A stretch of 64,000 nt of DNA from Gaeumannomyces sp. JS-464 (Eukaryota > Ascomycota > Sordariomycetes > Magnaporthales > Magnaporthaceae), in assembly GCA_002197995.1 (NCBI GenBank), contig NGZR01000001.1, positions 372,001-436,000 of the forward strand, given 5' to 3'. The position numbers were made by a program, and so were the translations under genes. Of the stretch, positions 1-12,060 are shown piece after piece. The notes under the pieces are model-generated. The model saw only the letters and a program-made list of their open reading frames with translations. It searched no databases and was not told where the DNA came from. Position 1 is the first letter of the stretch. Every line of letters begins with the position of its first letter.

Positions 1-99
1 GGGTTCGTAAAAACTTAAGCCGAAATATAAAACGCAATAAAGGATTACCAAAATTATATTAAAAATAAAACCAATAAGCATAAACCATATGGGTTATTA

Positions 100-1110
100 T
101 AACCCTTGCTAGCATTAAATGGAATATGGCAAAAAATTACTATAAATTTCGTTATTAAACTTCCCTAATTTAAAAAACCGATAATTAAAATAAAATACGA
201 TAACGTATTAATAATAGTAAACAGGCTTACTAAATACGCTTTATTTTTACTACACAAAAAAAGCAGTAACGCTACCGAATTAGCGTACGTTTTTATTAAG
301 CACGTAATAGCGGAATACGGCACGCCGATCCGTTTAATTACGGATAAAAATAAGCTATTTATAAGCAAGTTTTAAAAAAGGCTTACGGCTTTATTAAAAG
401 CCGAGCATTTTTTATCCACGGCTTATTACCTTTAAACAAATAAATAAACAAAGCGAACAAACCAAACCATAAAGCAATTTTTACGCTATTACGTTAATTA
501 CAAATAAAATAATTAAATATAATTACTCCTTATAGCTTAATTCGCTTACAATAGCTTAGTTTATAACATAAAAATAACAAACCGTTTTATACGAATTACG
601 GGTTTACGCCCACGGCGTATAAGGAACTTAAAGCAGGAAAATATCCTTTAGTAGCGGAAATACAAGTAACGGAGCTTACTAAACTGCATAAACACTTCCA
701 AACAAAGCTAAAAACAAACAAAAAAAATTAAAAAACCGATTTTTAAAAAAGGGGATAGCGTTTATCTTTTTCGACGAAATATTAAAACGAAACTACCGAG
801 CGATAAGCTAAATTATAAAAAATTAGGACCTTTTAAAATATTAAAAAAAGTTTCGGACGTAAATTACAAATTCCGATTACCGCTAACTATAAAATCCCAC
901 CCGGTTTTTTATATTTCCTTATTTAAATTAGCGTTACCGGGCTTTAAAAGCGACGAGTTAATGGAAATCAACCTAAAACAAAAGTACGAAATCGAAAAAA
1001 TCCTAAATTACAAGCTAAAAAGCAAGCTAAAAAAGTACCTAATTAAGTGGAAAAAGTACGGTTACGAGGAAAATACGTGGGAAAAAGGAACTAACCTTAT
1101 AAACTGTTAA
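100..1110 (+). pseudogene. gypsy Pol fragment: integrase plus chromodomain (A)
   Basis: Around 281-373 the frame reads FIKHVIAEYGTP then ITDKNKLFISKF followed by a stop where the family has Trp (SDRGSQFTSxFW-like motif of the DDE integrase core). At 604-640 it reads GFTPTAYKELKA. At about 990-1110 it reads IEKILNYKLK, then YLIKWKKYGYEENTWEK, a textbook chromodomain with its aromatic and acidic residues. Chromodomains direct integration to chromatin in chromoviruses. The frame is broken by several stops, so this is an inactive relic. Confidence 0.88.
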
Positions 1111-1216
1111 AAATCCCTAACGAAGTACCGATAAAAGCATTTATAAAAAGGTTAGCAATAGCAAAAGTGGCTAAAAACCCGATCGCCGACGCGTTAATAA
1201 TCGGATTTCTAATAAC

Positions 1217-1288
1217 GGTCGTATTAAAAATCAAACCCAAAACCTTCGGCCAACTGGGTAAAGTGCGCTATTATTGCGCTATATAACC
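1217..1288 (-). tRNA. tRNA-like sequence inside gypsy element A (degenerate)
   Basis: On the minus strand this reads as a tRNA-like sequence with an A box near TAGCGCAATAATAGCGC and a T-arm/B box GGGTTTGATTT, ending in acceptor strand TACGACC. The matching sequence in element B (3236-3307) keeps TAGCGCAGTGG and TTCGACT and has acceptor strands compatible with GGTCGTA/TACGACC. The anticodon arm does not fold cleanly, so no anticodon is assigned. It lies between the chromodomain and the antisense ORF and is antisense to the element. Confidence 0.55.
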
Positions 1289-1371
1289 TATGGAAATTAT
1301 TAAAAAAGCTATAACTTACCAGGTTAAAAAAAGGCAAGCAGGTTCGGGTTTAGATTAATCCCGAAATTTAC

Positions 1372-1803
1372 TTAACCCGAAAACAACGGAAAAAACTCGG
1401 GAGCCGACAAAAAAAGAGGGTTAGGGGCCGTTTCCGTAACCACCCGCTCCGCTTTCTCCCGTTTAACCCGTTCCAACTTTTTTACGGCGTCGATACCGCG
1501 CCAAATCGCGCGCATTTTTTTTTTAAACCACATTTTCTTTTATTTCCGCAAACGCTCGAGTTTATTATCCAAAGTACGACGTTTGTTATTTAAAGCGCGA
1601 CGTTCCTTTTTTACCGTTTTAACCTCCGCTTTTATTTTCTAATATTAAAAACCGATAAAACGAAATTGCTCCGGCGAAAAACCCAAAATGTCGCAACCTA
1701 TGCGGTTTCGATTAAAGCACTTCACGCACCGAAAAGAGTTTTCGGGAAAAGCTTCGCACTTTTTACACTTTAAAACCTCGTAATAAAAAAAGCAAAACGG
1801 CAT
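1372..1803 (-). pseudogene. antisense CxxC/coiled-coil ORF of gypsy element A
   Basis: A frame on the strand opposite to the retrotransposon starts at an ATG (1803) and runs about 143 codons to a stop at 1372-1374, with three internal stops that look like RIP. The N-terminal part reads CKKCEAFPENSFRCVKC and then a CD pair, giving paired CxxC motifs typical of a small zinc-binding fold. It is followed by a long basic and acidic heptad-like stretch (KKMWFKKKMRAIWRGIDAV) expected to form a coiled coil. Homologous frames occur at the same antisense position in elements B, C and E. No function is known to me; DNA- or RNA-binding regulation of the element is a guess. Confidence 0.7.
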
Positions 1804-2008
1804 TTTAACAGTAAAAAAAACGATTTAAACAAGCAAATCCTTACGTTAAAGGGTTTTTTTCGCAAAAAGACGTTTTCGCACCCGGCTAAACATTTTGTTA
1901 AAATAAAAAAGGGATAGGAAATGGTAAAGAAAAAAGGTACTTACCATTAGCAAAAAGCGGGGCGATAAAACGTAGCCAAAAGGACTTAACCTAAAAAGGA
2001 AAACCTAA

Positions 2009-2096
2009 TGTTACAACCAGCATGCAAGCCTTAGGACGGTAAAACGGAAAGGGTTTTAAGCGGTGCTTTTACCCCGCATTTAAATACGTAAAGTTA
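2009..2096 (+). repeat. partial 3' LTR of element A
   Basis: Begins TGTTACAACCAGCATGCAAG right after a purine tract (AAAAAGGAAAACC). It matches the start of the element B LTR read from 2523 downward, and is cut after about 88 bp by the end of that LTR. Confidence 0.7.
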
Positions 2097-2523
2097 CTAT
2101 TACAATTAAAGGTTTGCTTTTAGGGTAAAGCACTTCGGGGGGAAAGGACAGTATCGCTGGTGCTGGTAAACAGGGGAACACGTAACTTAAAAAGACAATT
2201 TAATTGCTTGCCCCAGGGAATGCTTAAAAGCTAACTTAAATTAACTAATGCCGAAGCCTTAGTTAAAATTACCTAAAACAATAGGAAATCCATTTTTTAT
2301 ATACATATTGATTTTTTTAATAGTTTTTGGATTTGTAGCTTTATTTTTGGCTTACCACAAATCCACAAATCCCTTTTAAATTTATCGCTTTGTCTTTTGG
2401 CCATTATAAATCCATAAATCCTTTTTGGGTTACGTAACTCCACGTGTCCTAATGCGGGGCAAAAGCACCATTTGGGCCCCCTTCCCGGCCTGCTGCTTTA
2501 GGGCTTGCATGCTGGTCGTAACA
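2097..2523 (-). repeat. 3' LTR of element B
   Basis: On the minus strand it starts TGTTACGACCAGCATGCAAG at 2523 and ends close to 2097 with a TGTAATA-like terminus. It contains the conserved block TCGGCATTAGTTAATTTAAG seen near the 3' end of every chromovirus LTR in the window (for example 8990-9060, 32640-32720, 36660-36725, 44160-44225). Confidence 0.75.
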
Positions 2524-2729
2524 TTAGGTTTCCCTTTCCAAGTTGAGTTTTTTTGGCCATGTTTTATCGCCCCGCCTTTTGTTAATGGTAAGTACTTTCC
2601 TTTTTTACCATTTTCCATCCCCTTTTTATTTTAATAAAATGTTTGGTCGGGTGCGAAAACGTCTTTTTGCGAAAAAAAACCCTTTAACGCAAAAACTTGC
2701 TTGCTTAAATTCTTTCCTTTTTTATTAAA

Positions 2730-3200
2730 ATGCCTTTTTGCTTTTTTTATTACGAAGTTTTGAAGCGTAAAAAGTGTAAGGCCTTTTTTTAGGATTTATC
2801 GCGGTATATGGAATGCTTTAATCGGAACCGCTCGGGTTGCGACATTTTAAGCCTTTTTTTTGCGTAACTCCGAAAAATTGGGAAATAGCACGCAATATTG
2901 GAGGCTAAGCTGGAGGTAAAAAAGGAAAAGCGCCGTGCCGTAAAACGAAAGCTTTTCGCTGCTAGCGCTCGTATTAAACGTTTAAAAACGCAAAAAAAAA
3001 TGTGGTTTAAAAAGAAAATACGCGCGCTTCGGCGCGGCATTAACGCTGTAAAGGAATTAAAGCGTGTCGAGCGGGAGGAGGCTAACCAGGCGGCTTGCCA
3101 GGCTGCTTCGCGGTTTAAGCCGTCCGTGGCTCCTGCCGTTTCTTTCGATTGGCAAGCGTTCGAGGTTAATCTTAACTTGGACCTGCTTTCCTTTTTTTAA
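2730..3200 (+). pseudogene. antisense CxxC/coiled-coil ORF of gypsy element B
   Basis: This is the counterpart of the 1372-1803 frame, antisense to element B. It starts at the ATG at 2730 (MPFCFFYYEVL), has three internal stops, and is open from about 2898 to 3200. The Cys-rich N-terminal part retains KKCKAFF and RSGCDIL. The C-terminal part is a highly charged helix (KKMWFKKKIRALRRGINAV, then VKELKRVEREEA) ending in an Ala-rich tail. About 156 codons in all. The longest clean stretch (2898-3200, about 100 codons) is unusually well kept for this compartment. Function unknown. Confidence 0.7.
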
Positions 3201-3235
3201 TTTGGTAAATTATAACTTTTTTAATAACTTCCACA

Positions 3236-3307
3236 AATCGTATAGCGCAGTGGTAGCGCACTTTACCCAATTGGCCGGAGGTTTTAAGTTCGACTTTTAG
3301 TGCGACC
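3236..3307 (+). tRNA. tRNA-like sequence inside gypsy element B (degenerate)
   Basis: The A box TAGCGCAGTGG with D-stem GCGC on both sides is intact. The B box reads AGTTCGACTTT (RIP-altered from GGTTCGANTCC). The acceptor strands AATCGTA and TGCGACC pair once G-to-A changes are reversed. Length is 72 nt. The anticodon arm is irregular. It is antisense to element B, just past the antisense ORF, and equals the copy in element A. Confidence 0.6.
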
Positions 3308-3419
3308 GTTGTTAGGAATCCGATTATCGACGCGTTAGCGATCGGGTTTTTAACTATTTTTATTTTTGCTGATTTTTTTGTAAATGCTTTTGCCGGTATT
3401 CCGTTAAGGCTTTTTAACA

Positions 3420-6400
3420 GTTTATAAGGTTAATCCCTTTTTCCCACGTGTTTTTTTCGTGGCCTTACTTTTTTTATTTAATTAAGTACTTTTTAAGCCT
3501 GTTTTTTGGCTTATAGTTTAGAATTTTTTCGATTTCGTACTTTTATTTTGGGTCGATTTTTATTAATTCGTCGCTTTTAAAGCCCGGTAGCGCTGGTTCG
3601 AATAGGGAAATATAAAAAACCGGGTGGGATTTTATAGTTAATAGTAATTGGAATTTGTAATTTACGTTTAAACCTTTTTTTAGCATTTTAAACGGTCCTA
3701 GTTTTTTGTAGTTTAATTTATCGCTCGGTCGTTTCGTTTTAATATTTCGTCGAAAAAGATAAACGTTATCCCCCTTTTTAAAGTCGGTTTTTCAATCCTT
3801 TTTTTATTTGTTTAAATAGCTTTACGGTGTTGTAGCTTTTTAACTTTGCTTGGAAATGTTTATGCAGTTTAATAAATTTCGTTATTTGTATTTCCGCTAT
3901 TAAAGCATGTTTTTCTGCTTTAAATTCCTTATACGCTATAAGCGTGAATTTGTAATTCGTATAAAACGGTATAGTTTTTATGCTTTTATAAATTAAATTG
4001 TTATAAGCGAATTAAGCTATGGGGAATAATTGTACCTAATTATTTTATTTGTAATTAATATAATAACGTAAATACTGTTTTATGGTTTGGTTCGTCCGTT
4101 TTGTTTGTCCATTTGTTTAAAAGTGGTAAGCCGTAAATAAGGAGTGTTCGGCTTTTAACAAAGCCGTAAGCCTTTTCCAAAACTTGCTTATAAATAGTTT
4201 ATTTTTATCCGTAATTAAGCGGTTCGGCGTGCTGTATTCCGCTATTACGTGCCTAATAAAAACGTATGCTAACTTGGTAACGTTGCTGCTTTTTTATACG
4301 GTAAAAATAAAGCGTATTTGGTAAACTTGTCCATTATTATTAATATACTATCGTATTTAACTTTAGTTATCGGTTTTTTAAATTGGGGAAGTTTAATAAC
4401 GAAATTCATAACGTTTTTTTGCTATACTTCGCTCGGCGCTAGCAATGGTTGCAAAAGCCTATAAGGCTTATGCCTGCTGGTTTTGTTTTTAGCGCAGCTT
4501 TCGCAATTTTTTATTGCGTTTTATATTTCGGCTCGAGTTTTTACAAACCCGTAATATTGTTATAACCGTTTCCACGTTTTAGTTACGCTTTAATAGCTAT
4601 ATGCCAATTAGCTATAAATTTGTTGGATTTTTTCTAAGGTTTAAACTTTTCATTACCGAACCGTTTTAACGAGTATCTTTTATACCGGGACCAAAAATCC
4701 GTTTGGTTTTTTCGCTAGGACTATTCGTGTTTTTTTAAGTATTGCAATTTGGTAATCCGGTCGTCGGTTTAAAACGTTCGCCCGGCCGTTTTCCGACCCT
4801 TTCCGGTATTTAATCCGGATATTGTAATTTTGTAAAACTCGTTTTAACGGATTTGTCGCTTGTTTAGGTTTTTGCTTATAGTAAAATGCGTTAGATTTTT
4901 ATGGTTTATGTATATTATAACTTAATGTTTCGCTTTACAAAAGTATAATCGCCATTTTTTAAATGCTCGGATTATTACCAAAAGTTTTTTTATCGTGGAT
5001 TTGGTAGTTTAATTTAAATTCATTTAACTTTTGCGAAAAGAACGCGCAATAGTGCAACCGTTTTTGGTCGTTTCGCTATCCGAGCTAACCGCCGATCGCG
5101 TAATCCGACGCGTCGGTTTTAACTTTAAAAGGTTTTTTTGGGTTTGGGAATATTAATATTGGTTTTTTTAACACGGCGTTTCGTAATTGTTTAAAAGCTT
5201 TTTATTTTGGTTTTTCCTAATAAAACTGGTGGTTATTTTTAGTAAAATTCGTAAATAGTATAACGATTTTGCTATAATTACGGATAAACCGTTTATAAAA
5301 GTTTAAAAACCCTAAAAACCCTCGTACTTTCGTAACGTTTTTAAATATAAGCCATTTTTTAACTTTTTCGACTTTTTAGGATTTATATAAACTTGTCCAA
5401 ATATAACCACGAATTTTAAAAAAGCAACTTTTTGCGAATGCTATTCGCATTTTTCTGGTTTAACGAAAAGCTTTGTATTTAGCAGCTTTTAAAGCACTTT
5501 ATGCACGTGCTGCTTATACTTTTTCATCGTTTCCGAAAAAATTAAAATATTATTTAAATACGCGAGGATAAAAATGTTAAGGTATTCGCGCAATATATGG
5601 TTAATTATCCTTTGGAACGTGGCTAATACGTTAGTAAACCCGAAAGTTATTACCAAAAACTCGTAGCATTTAAACCTTATTTTAAAAGCCGTAAGCCACT
5701 TTTAGCCTTTTTTAATCCGTATTAAGCTATAAGCTTTCCGTAAGTTTAAAGCCGTAAAATACTAGGCTTTGCCGAGCTTATCGCGCAATTCGTCGATAAA
5801 AAGCAAAAAATATCGATTTTTTATCGTAGCCTCGTTTAACGGGCGGTAATCGATACACATTTATTCCGTCCCGTTTTTTTTTTATAGGATTTCGTGTTTT
5901 ATTAAAAAATCGAAAGGTTTAATATGTTCTTTCCGTAGGTTTTTTTCTAGCTGTTTTTTTAGCACTTTTTATTGCCGAGGGCTAAGCTGGTATAGCTTTT
6001 AATATTTAAGCTGTATTTTTGGCTTAAGTTTAATTTTTAAATCGAACGGTTTATATTCGGGAAATACCGTTTTTAGGGTTTTTCGAAACAATTTTTCGTA
6101 TTTGTGGTATTTTTTCGCAATATTCGCGAGCCGTTTTTTAATATTGGTTAAACTATTTTAATCGCTTTTCGCTTTGGATAATCGCGTATTCGTTAATGCT
6201 AATTGTAAAAATGGATTGCTAAATCCTATTACCGTTATAACCTTTTTTCGTTGCTTTTTATGCTTACGGTTTAAAGTTCGTAATTAGCAAACCGTTTTAA
6301 TTATTCGTAATTCCTTTTATTAAACCTAACCGATAGCCCAATTTATCCGTAAATTGTTTTTCCTAAACCAAAGGATTCCGAAAATAACGTTTCCTTTTTT

Positions 6401-7000
6401 TATATTTAGCTTATCCAATATAATAGTAACGTTTTTCCCATTCCGAGTGCGTAATATTATTAGTTGCGTTTTTCGGTCGATTTATTTTTTATTATAAACG
6501 ACGGGTATTTTTTCGACCGTTTTTAATTAATACGGTTAACGTTTTCGATTTGTAGGAATTCCATACCGTTTAACCGCTTATAGCGATACGTAATCGCTTT
6601 ATACTTTGCAATCGATTATTATTTTAACCTTTTTTTTAATATTTTATCCGGAATGTTAATAGGTCGTACGGTTAAATCGATTTTGCTATCGTAAGGGTTT
6701 TTGTTAGTTTTTTTCTTTTTCCATTTTGTGCTTTCCGCTCGGGTGGTTTTTTTAATTTTTTAGTAAAAGGAACGAATATCGTACGTTTATCTTTTTGTCC
6801 GGGTTAAACGGGACGTACGCTCGTATAATCCCCTAATACTAGGTTTCCGCCTTTTGTAATATGTGTTTTTTGCATTCTATAGTTTCGCATTTTCCCTAAT
6901 CGAGTGTTTTAGTAATACATAGTATTAAATACCGCTCGCTGGGTTTAAAAATTGCGATAAACTTGCCGATCCGGGCTGGTTTTTACCTTGGCAATTGGAA
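3420..7000 (-). pseudogene. gypsy Pol relic of element B
   Basis: Minus-strand reading recovers a chromodomain (KYEIEKILNY, then a KNTWEKG motif) at 3560-3430, an integrase region matching element A between about 4560 and 3600, an RNase H/RT block about 6400-4900 matching the better preserved plus-strand RT of elements C and D, and a protease-like region to about 7000. Many stops and frame breaks; not functional. Confidence 0.8.
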
Positions 7001-7849
7001 TACCAAACGGGGCTTAACTTTAAACTCATTTTTTAATTTTCGTGGGAAAAAATCGTGTTTAAGTTTGGGTTGTAAATGGAATTTGCATTTTCCATAAATG
7101 CATTTTGCCTAAAAAAGGTACAAATGTCCGAAATGTTTTATATTAACGTTAGGGTGGTTTTTAAGTATTAGCGTAGCTTTTCCTAGCTCGTTTACGTTGT
7201 CGAACCGGTAATTAGCATATTTAACTTCCTATTGGTTGCTAAACCACGATAAAAGTTAGCCGTTATTTCCGTCCGCCGGGGTAGCGTGGTATAACGGGCT
7301 ATTTAAATGTTTTAAAACTTTAACGTTTTAAAAACACTTCGAAATATCGAAAAGCGTAAAAGCGCGCTGGTTTTTCCAGTTTACCTGGCTTTTACGAATT
7401 ATAAGCATAAATGTTTCGCCGTTCGGGCCTTTCGTTCGCTTTTAAAACTCGGCTGTTTTAAAAGTTTAACCGTTTTAATCCATTTTAACGTCGGTGTTGG
7501 AATTTTCCGACTTTCGAAAAAGGTATGTTTAGCTTAAAAGCTTTTTTCGGGCTTTTTTTCTTTCCGAATTAATTGTTAAGGTTGCTTTTTTTTAAATCCC
7601 ATAAAAAACGGCGTCGTTTTTTTCCTTCGAGCTCGTAATTCCAAAAGCGACGCGTTATTCGCCTTCGCTGTTATATTCGAGCTTTATAGCTTTAAATATG
7701 CAAATATTTCGAGGTTTCCGAAAATACCATCCGATAGCCTTTTTATCGGACTAGTACGTGGCATATAGCTTATTATAACAGCCCGTCCAGCTAAACGCTA
7801 TTTTAAAACACAGTTTTTTTATATCGAGCTTTTTTACGTTCGTTAAAAG

Positions 7850-8800
7850 TTTATTATTTGGCGGTTATTGTTTCGCTAAAAGCAATTGGCTTTTATATGG
7901 CTAGTTTAGCCGCATTTAAAACACTTTCCGTTTTTTAAGTTTTGTTTTTGCTTTTTTATTACCTTTATTATTAGTAAACGGTTCCCGTATTAAAGTTTAT
8001 AAAGCTTAAATGCGTTTTATAAGCCGTAATAGGTTGCTATTTAACCTTTTTTTAATTAGCCTTATTATTTTATGCTAAACTTTTAGAACTATATTTTTTT
8101 TTTGTTATCGTTTGTACAGTTTATCGCTAATGCGAACCGCGTTTCGAACGTAATCCGTGAAAAACTTCGGGCGATTTTGCTTCGCGAGTTTATCTTTTAC
8201 GTTTTCGCGTAATCCGTTGTAAAAGTGCAGTATTAACGTGGCGTTGTTTTAATTAAACTTGGTACTAATCCGTTAAAAGTCCGCTGCATATTTGGCTGTA
8301 GGCTTTCGCTGTTTAAAGGCCAATAAGTTTTTTTCGGCGATTCGGGTTTCGTCGATTATACCGAACACCTTTCCGACCTTTTTTCCGAAGGTTTCGAAAT
8401 TGGCGAAAATGAGTTTGGTGGTTTTTTGGCTATTTTTATACCTTTTAAAGTAATTACTTTAGGTTAGCTAAAACCATTTTTTTACTTTGCCGTCCAGTTT
8501 GGTGGTAGCGTAAGCGACCTTTTGTTTTTCGTTTACGAATTGCTGTTCGTAAAACTTAAAATAGCTTTTGCATTCGGTGAAAAACGTTTTAAGTTTGCCG
8601 TTTTTTCCTTTGTAAAGGTCCGGGGACGGGAACTTGTACGCTCGTATTGCGATGGGTGTTTCGAGGGACACCAATTTCGTGGTAAGTTGTTTTATTTCGG
8701 CTTAGCTTTTGGCGATCTCGTCCGCTATAAGCTTAAAAAGGCTGGCCGTGTTAGCGGTTTCGTTAAAGTTATACTTAGTTATATAACAAGCATAAATAAC
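7850..8800 (-). pseudogene. gypsy Gag relic of element B
   Basis: A minus-strand Gag. The open stretch 8674-8468 reads KFPSPDLYKGKNGKLKTFF, then FKFYEQQFVNEKQKVAYATT and KLDGKVKKWF, the conserved capsid core of Ty3/gypsy Gag (a putative family hallmark is the terminal aromatic pair after the lysines). C-terminal parts down to about 7850 match the plus-strand gag of element C. Its N-terminus is lost where element D starts. RIP-inactivated. Confidence 0.85.
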
Positions 8801-8805
8801 CTTTA

Positions 8806-9159
8806 AAAACTAATTTGTGTAATTTATAACAAAGCAAATAAAGCGGGATCGATTTATATAATTTATAAAAAAGCAAACAAAGTAGGATTAATTTATGCGA
8901 TCCGGAACAAATTAAACAAATCACGGCAAATGTATAAAAGGATTTATAAAAATATAAAAAGGCAAAGCCTTTTCGTATTAGTGAATTTAATTAAAACCTC
9001 GGCATTAGTTAACTTAAGTTAGCTTTTAAGCATCTTTTAAAGCAAGCAATCCGAGCGTTGCATTTTAAAACCCAAAATCCTTTAAAGTTGTTAACAAATG
9101 CATTGTTTTAGCCCTTTTTTTAAATGCTTTATTTTAAAAGCAAAACCCCGATTATAACA
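8806..9159 (+). repeat. 5' LTR of element D (start uncertain)
   Basis: The 3' half is clear: TCGGCATTAGTTAACTTAAG block at about 9000, a long AT-rich tail, and the terminus ATTATAACA at 9159 followed by TTTTAACTGATCC. It aligns with the LTR of element E through the shared words TGTATAAAAGG and TTATAAAAATAT. The 5' border is not clear and was placed where element B homology ends. Confidence 0.6.
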
Positions 9160-9229
9160 TTTTAACTGATCCTATTTAATACCTGGCCCGAAAACCGAAC
9201 AATACATTATATCCACCAGCTTAAACCTT

Positions 9230-10150
9230 AACGTTATTCGAATTAACGAATAAACGTTCGATTTAAACCAGCAAACTTTTTAGCAGTTTGTATAAATTAT
9301 TAGCAATATAAGCGCTGCGTTAAACCAAATCGCAAAATAAACTGCTTAAATAACAAAACAAATCGCCACGTTTGTAAAGCAATTTTACAAATTCTTTGCA
9401 CTTTCGGAATATGACGGAAAAAACGGACAATTCCGAACGTTTTTTATTAAATGCAAAAAATATTTCCGGTTTTACGAAAGGCAATTCGTAACCGAGCTAT
9501 AAAAAATTATATACGCGATTATAAAGCTAAAAGGCAAAATAAAAGATTAGTTTAAATTTAAGTACCGAAATTACTTAAAAAAATAATATCGACGTTTAAA
9601 ATAAAAACACGAAAATCGTATTCCTATCGTTTGATAAATTCGAAAACCGTTTAAAGGAAATGTTCGGTACGGTGGACGAAATTAAGGTTATCGAAAAAAA
9701 ATAAGGCTAACGTTTAAATACGTTATAAAATTCCAACGCATTTCCGCTAAACCAAAATGGAAAAACAAACTTGTATTTTCGGCTTTTTACGGAGGATTAC
9801 GAAATAAAGTTAAAAACGAGCTCGCGAAAACTAAATAACCCGAGCTTTTATCGAAATACATCGAAAAAAAAACGGTTTAAATTAGCAACCGGTTATACGA
9901 ACGACGATAAAAAAAACAATTACCGAAGGTTAGGAACTTTTAAAAACCCAATTAAAGCAAAAAAAAAAAATTAACGCTAAAAAAGCACGGCGTATAAAGC
10001 CTATTTAAAGCTTATAAACTTTACTGGTAAAACCGCGTATTAATAAAAGTATAAAAAAAAGTCCGTTTTAACGTTAAAAACGGAAAGTGCTTTAAATGCC
10101 GATAATTCAAATACGTTAAAAAAAACATTATTTTTAGCTAGCCGGAAAAG
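9230..10150 (+). pseudogene. gypsy Gag relic of element D
   Basis: From about 9390 the frame reads FALSEYDGKNGQFRTFFIKC, then YFRFYERQFVTEL, which matches the capsid core in elements B, C and H. At about 10,083 it reads KCFKCR, the start of a CCHC nucleocapsid zinc knuckle. An open but uninformative stretch lies at 9771-9974. Stops throughout. Confidence 0.8.
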
Positions 10151-12060
10151 CAGCAAATAAATAGGAATAATTTACCGATAAAACGAAAAAACGAAAAACT
10201 TATGCTTAAAACCTAGCTTTAATTAAACGGTATATTGCGACGAGCTATGTGAAATATACAGATTTGATAAAAACAGATTAAAGTAATATTTTTAACCGAA
10301 AATCGCCGTTATAATGCGACGAACTTTCGCAAAAATGGACGTTTAAAAAGCTTTTATTTAAGCAAAAATCCAAAACGTGGAAAAAAATTAATACGGATAT
10401 TTTAAAAAAAACTAAAATTTATTAAACCCATTAAAAAAAATTGTTTAAACCTTTTAAAAGTTTTATAAAAGTTTAAAAAACGCCGAAAAATAAAAACCAC
10501 GGCGTTAGGTAAAATGGGTTATAAAAAGCTACGAAATAAACGATAAACTTTCGAAATATAGTTAATAAAACACGTTAAATTTGCCATTATTTAAAGAAAT
10601 TGAAAAACCATTAAAATAATTATATTTAATACGCCGGGTAATAGCTAACTAACACACGCAAAAAAAAACCAAACTAATTCCTTATAACAAATAAGTGCTT
10701 TTACGATAAACTCCTGGTAAAAGATTTTACGAAAAACGAAATTTAATAAAAAGTTTAACTTGTTAAAAACGATACGGAAAATTATCAAATTGGTTTACAA
10801 ACGTCCAGCAAATTACGTATTACGAAATAATGCGGGAAATAGCGCAAAAAGTTCGACAGTTTTAAAATAAAAAAACCATAAAAATATAACTCTAATAAAA
10901 AACGGCTACAAGCAGCTTTTTTGGGCAAAATGCTTTTACGATAATTGCTTTTCGCATTTAAAAAAAAGCCAAAATACGATTAGTTTTTATAAAAACAGCC
11001 CGAAAATTAACTACGCGTAAAACTACGGAAATAGTATTAACTTTTACGATAGGAAATTAATATGCGTAATTATAAGCAAAGTTTTGCAATTTTTAAACCT
11101 TTGGTTTTTTACCTGATAATTTGCGTTACCGGAGTATTTAAATAGCATAAATGCCTAAACGAAAAATGCAAAATTTACATGCATTAAAAAGCTAAAACTT
11201 AAATGGACGGGCAAATTCGAAACGTACGGCGAAAATACGGAGCGAGGGATAAATAAATTTCCGAAATTTCGGGGTTAAAAAACTAAACCAACCACCCGCG
11301 GAAAAGCACGAAATAGGACATTACCGTAAAAAAACCCTAGCAAAAACCAGTATAACAAAAGTCGAAAGCTAACATTTAATATTATCGATAAGGATTAATA
11401 AACGGCCAGTACCCGTTATAATCGATAACGGAGTATAAGGGAATTTCGGTTTACTAACGGCGGCAAAAAAATGGAAATTTACCATATAAAAAAAATTGTT
11501 TCCGTATCAGCTCCATAATTTGGAAACAAAAACCGGGTTCGTATAATTAAAGCGTTATTACCTATAAAACCGATCATTTTATAATAACGATTGGATTTTA
11601 TAAAAGAAAAACCGTTATTTTAAATATTACTAATATAAAAAACAAAACGTGGTTTTAAAAATCCCTTAATTTAAAAAAAGCAACTTAAAAATAAATTAAA
11701 CAATAAGCTATGTTTAATAAAAAAAGCTTTTAATAACCGAAATGGTTTAACAATTACAAACTTTAAGCGAAAAGCGTAGGACGTAAAAAGGAGCAATCGT
11801 AACGACGATAAAACGAAGCTGTTAATGTTAACGGTTAATATTAGCAAATATATAATATCCAAATTGGAAAGCGATTACACATTTATACCGAATGACGACG
11901 AACGATTTGCTATAATACTAAAAAAGTATCCCAAATGTAAAAAGCTGTTTAAAAAAAAGCTAAATATAAAGCTTTTAAAACACGAACCGTCCGATTACAA
12001 AATTAAATTTAAATTAAACCTTTAGTTAAAATACCAAAAGTTATATTTGCTTAAAGTTCG
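10150..12060 (+). pseudogene. gag-pol linker/protease region of element D
   Basis: Sequence between the zinc knuckle and RT. It corresponds in position to the protease region of other gypsy elements and shares words with elements B and C, but I could not pick out the DTG/DSG active site. The open frame at 11825-12025 (LTVNISKYIISKLESDYTFI) leads into the RT entry motif region. Confidence 0.55.

Larger units (their letters stand above)
1..2096 (+). mobile_element. Ty3/gypsy chromodomain element A (3' part)
   Basis: The 3' part of an LTR retrotransposon cut off by the window start. In order on the plus strand: end of the integrase core, GKP-like and C-terminal integrase region, chromodomain (ending near 1110), a tRNA-like sequence and a small ORF both on the opposite strand, a purine-rich tract before 2009, and the first about 88 bp of the 3' LTR. 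At 2097 the LTR is cut by element B, which lies tail to tail with it. Heavily RIP-mutated. Confidence 0.85.
2097..8805 (-). mobile_element. Ty3/gypsy chromodomain element B (lacks 5' LTR)
   Basis: A nearly complete chromovirus relic on the minus strand. From high to low coordinates: gag (8800-7850), protease region, reverse transcriptase and RNase H (about 6500-4900), integrase (about 4560-3600), chromodomain (3560-3430), tRNA-like sequence (3307-3236), antisense ORF (2730-3200 on plus), purine tract, 3' LTR (2523-2097). The 5' end is lost at about 8805, where element D begins. It is tail to tail with element A, whose LTR it interrupts. Confidence 0.85.
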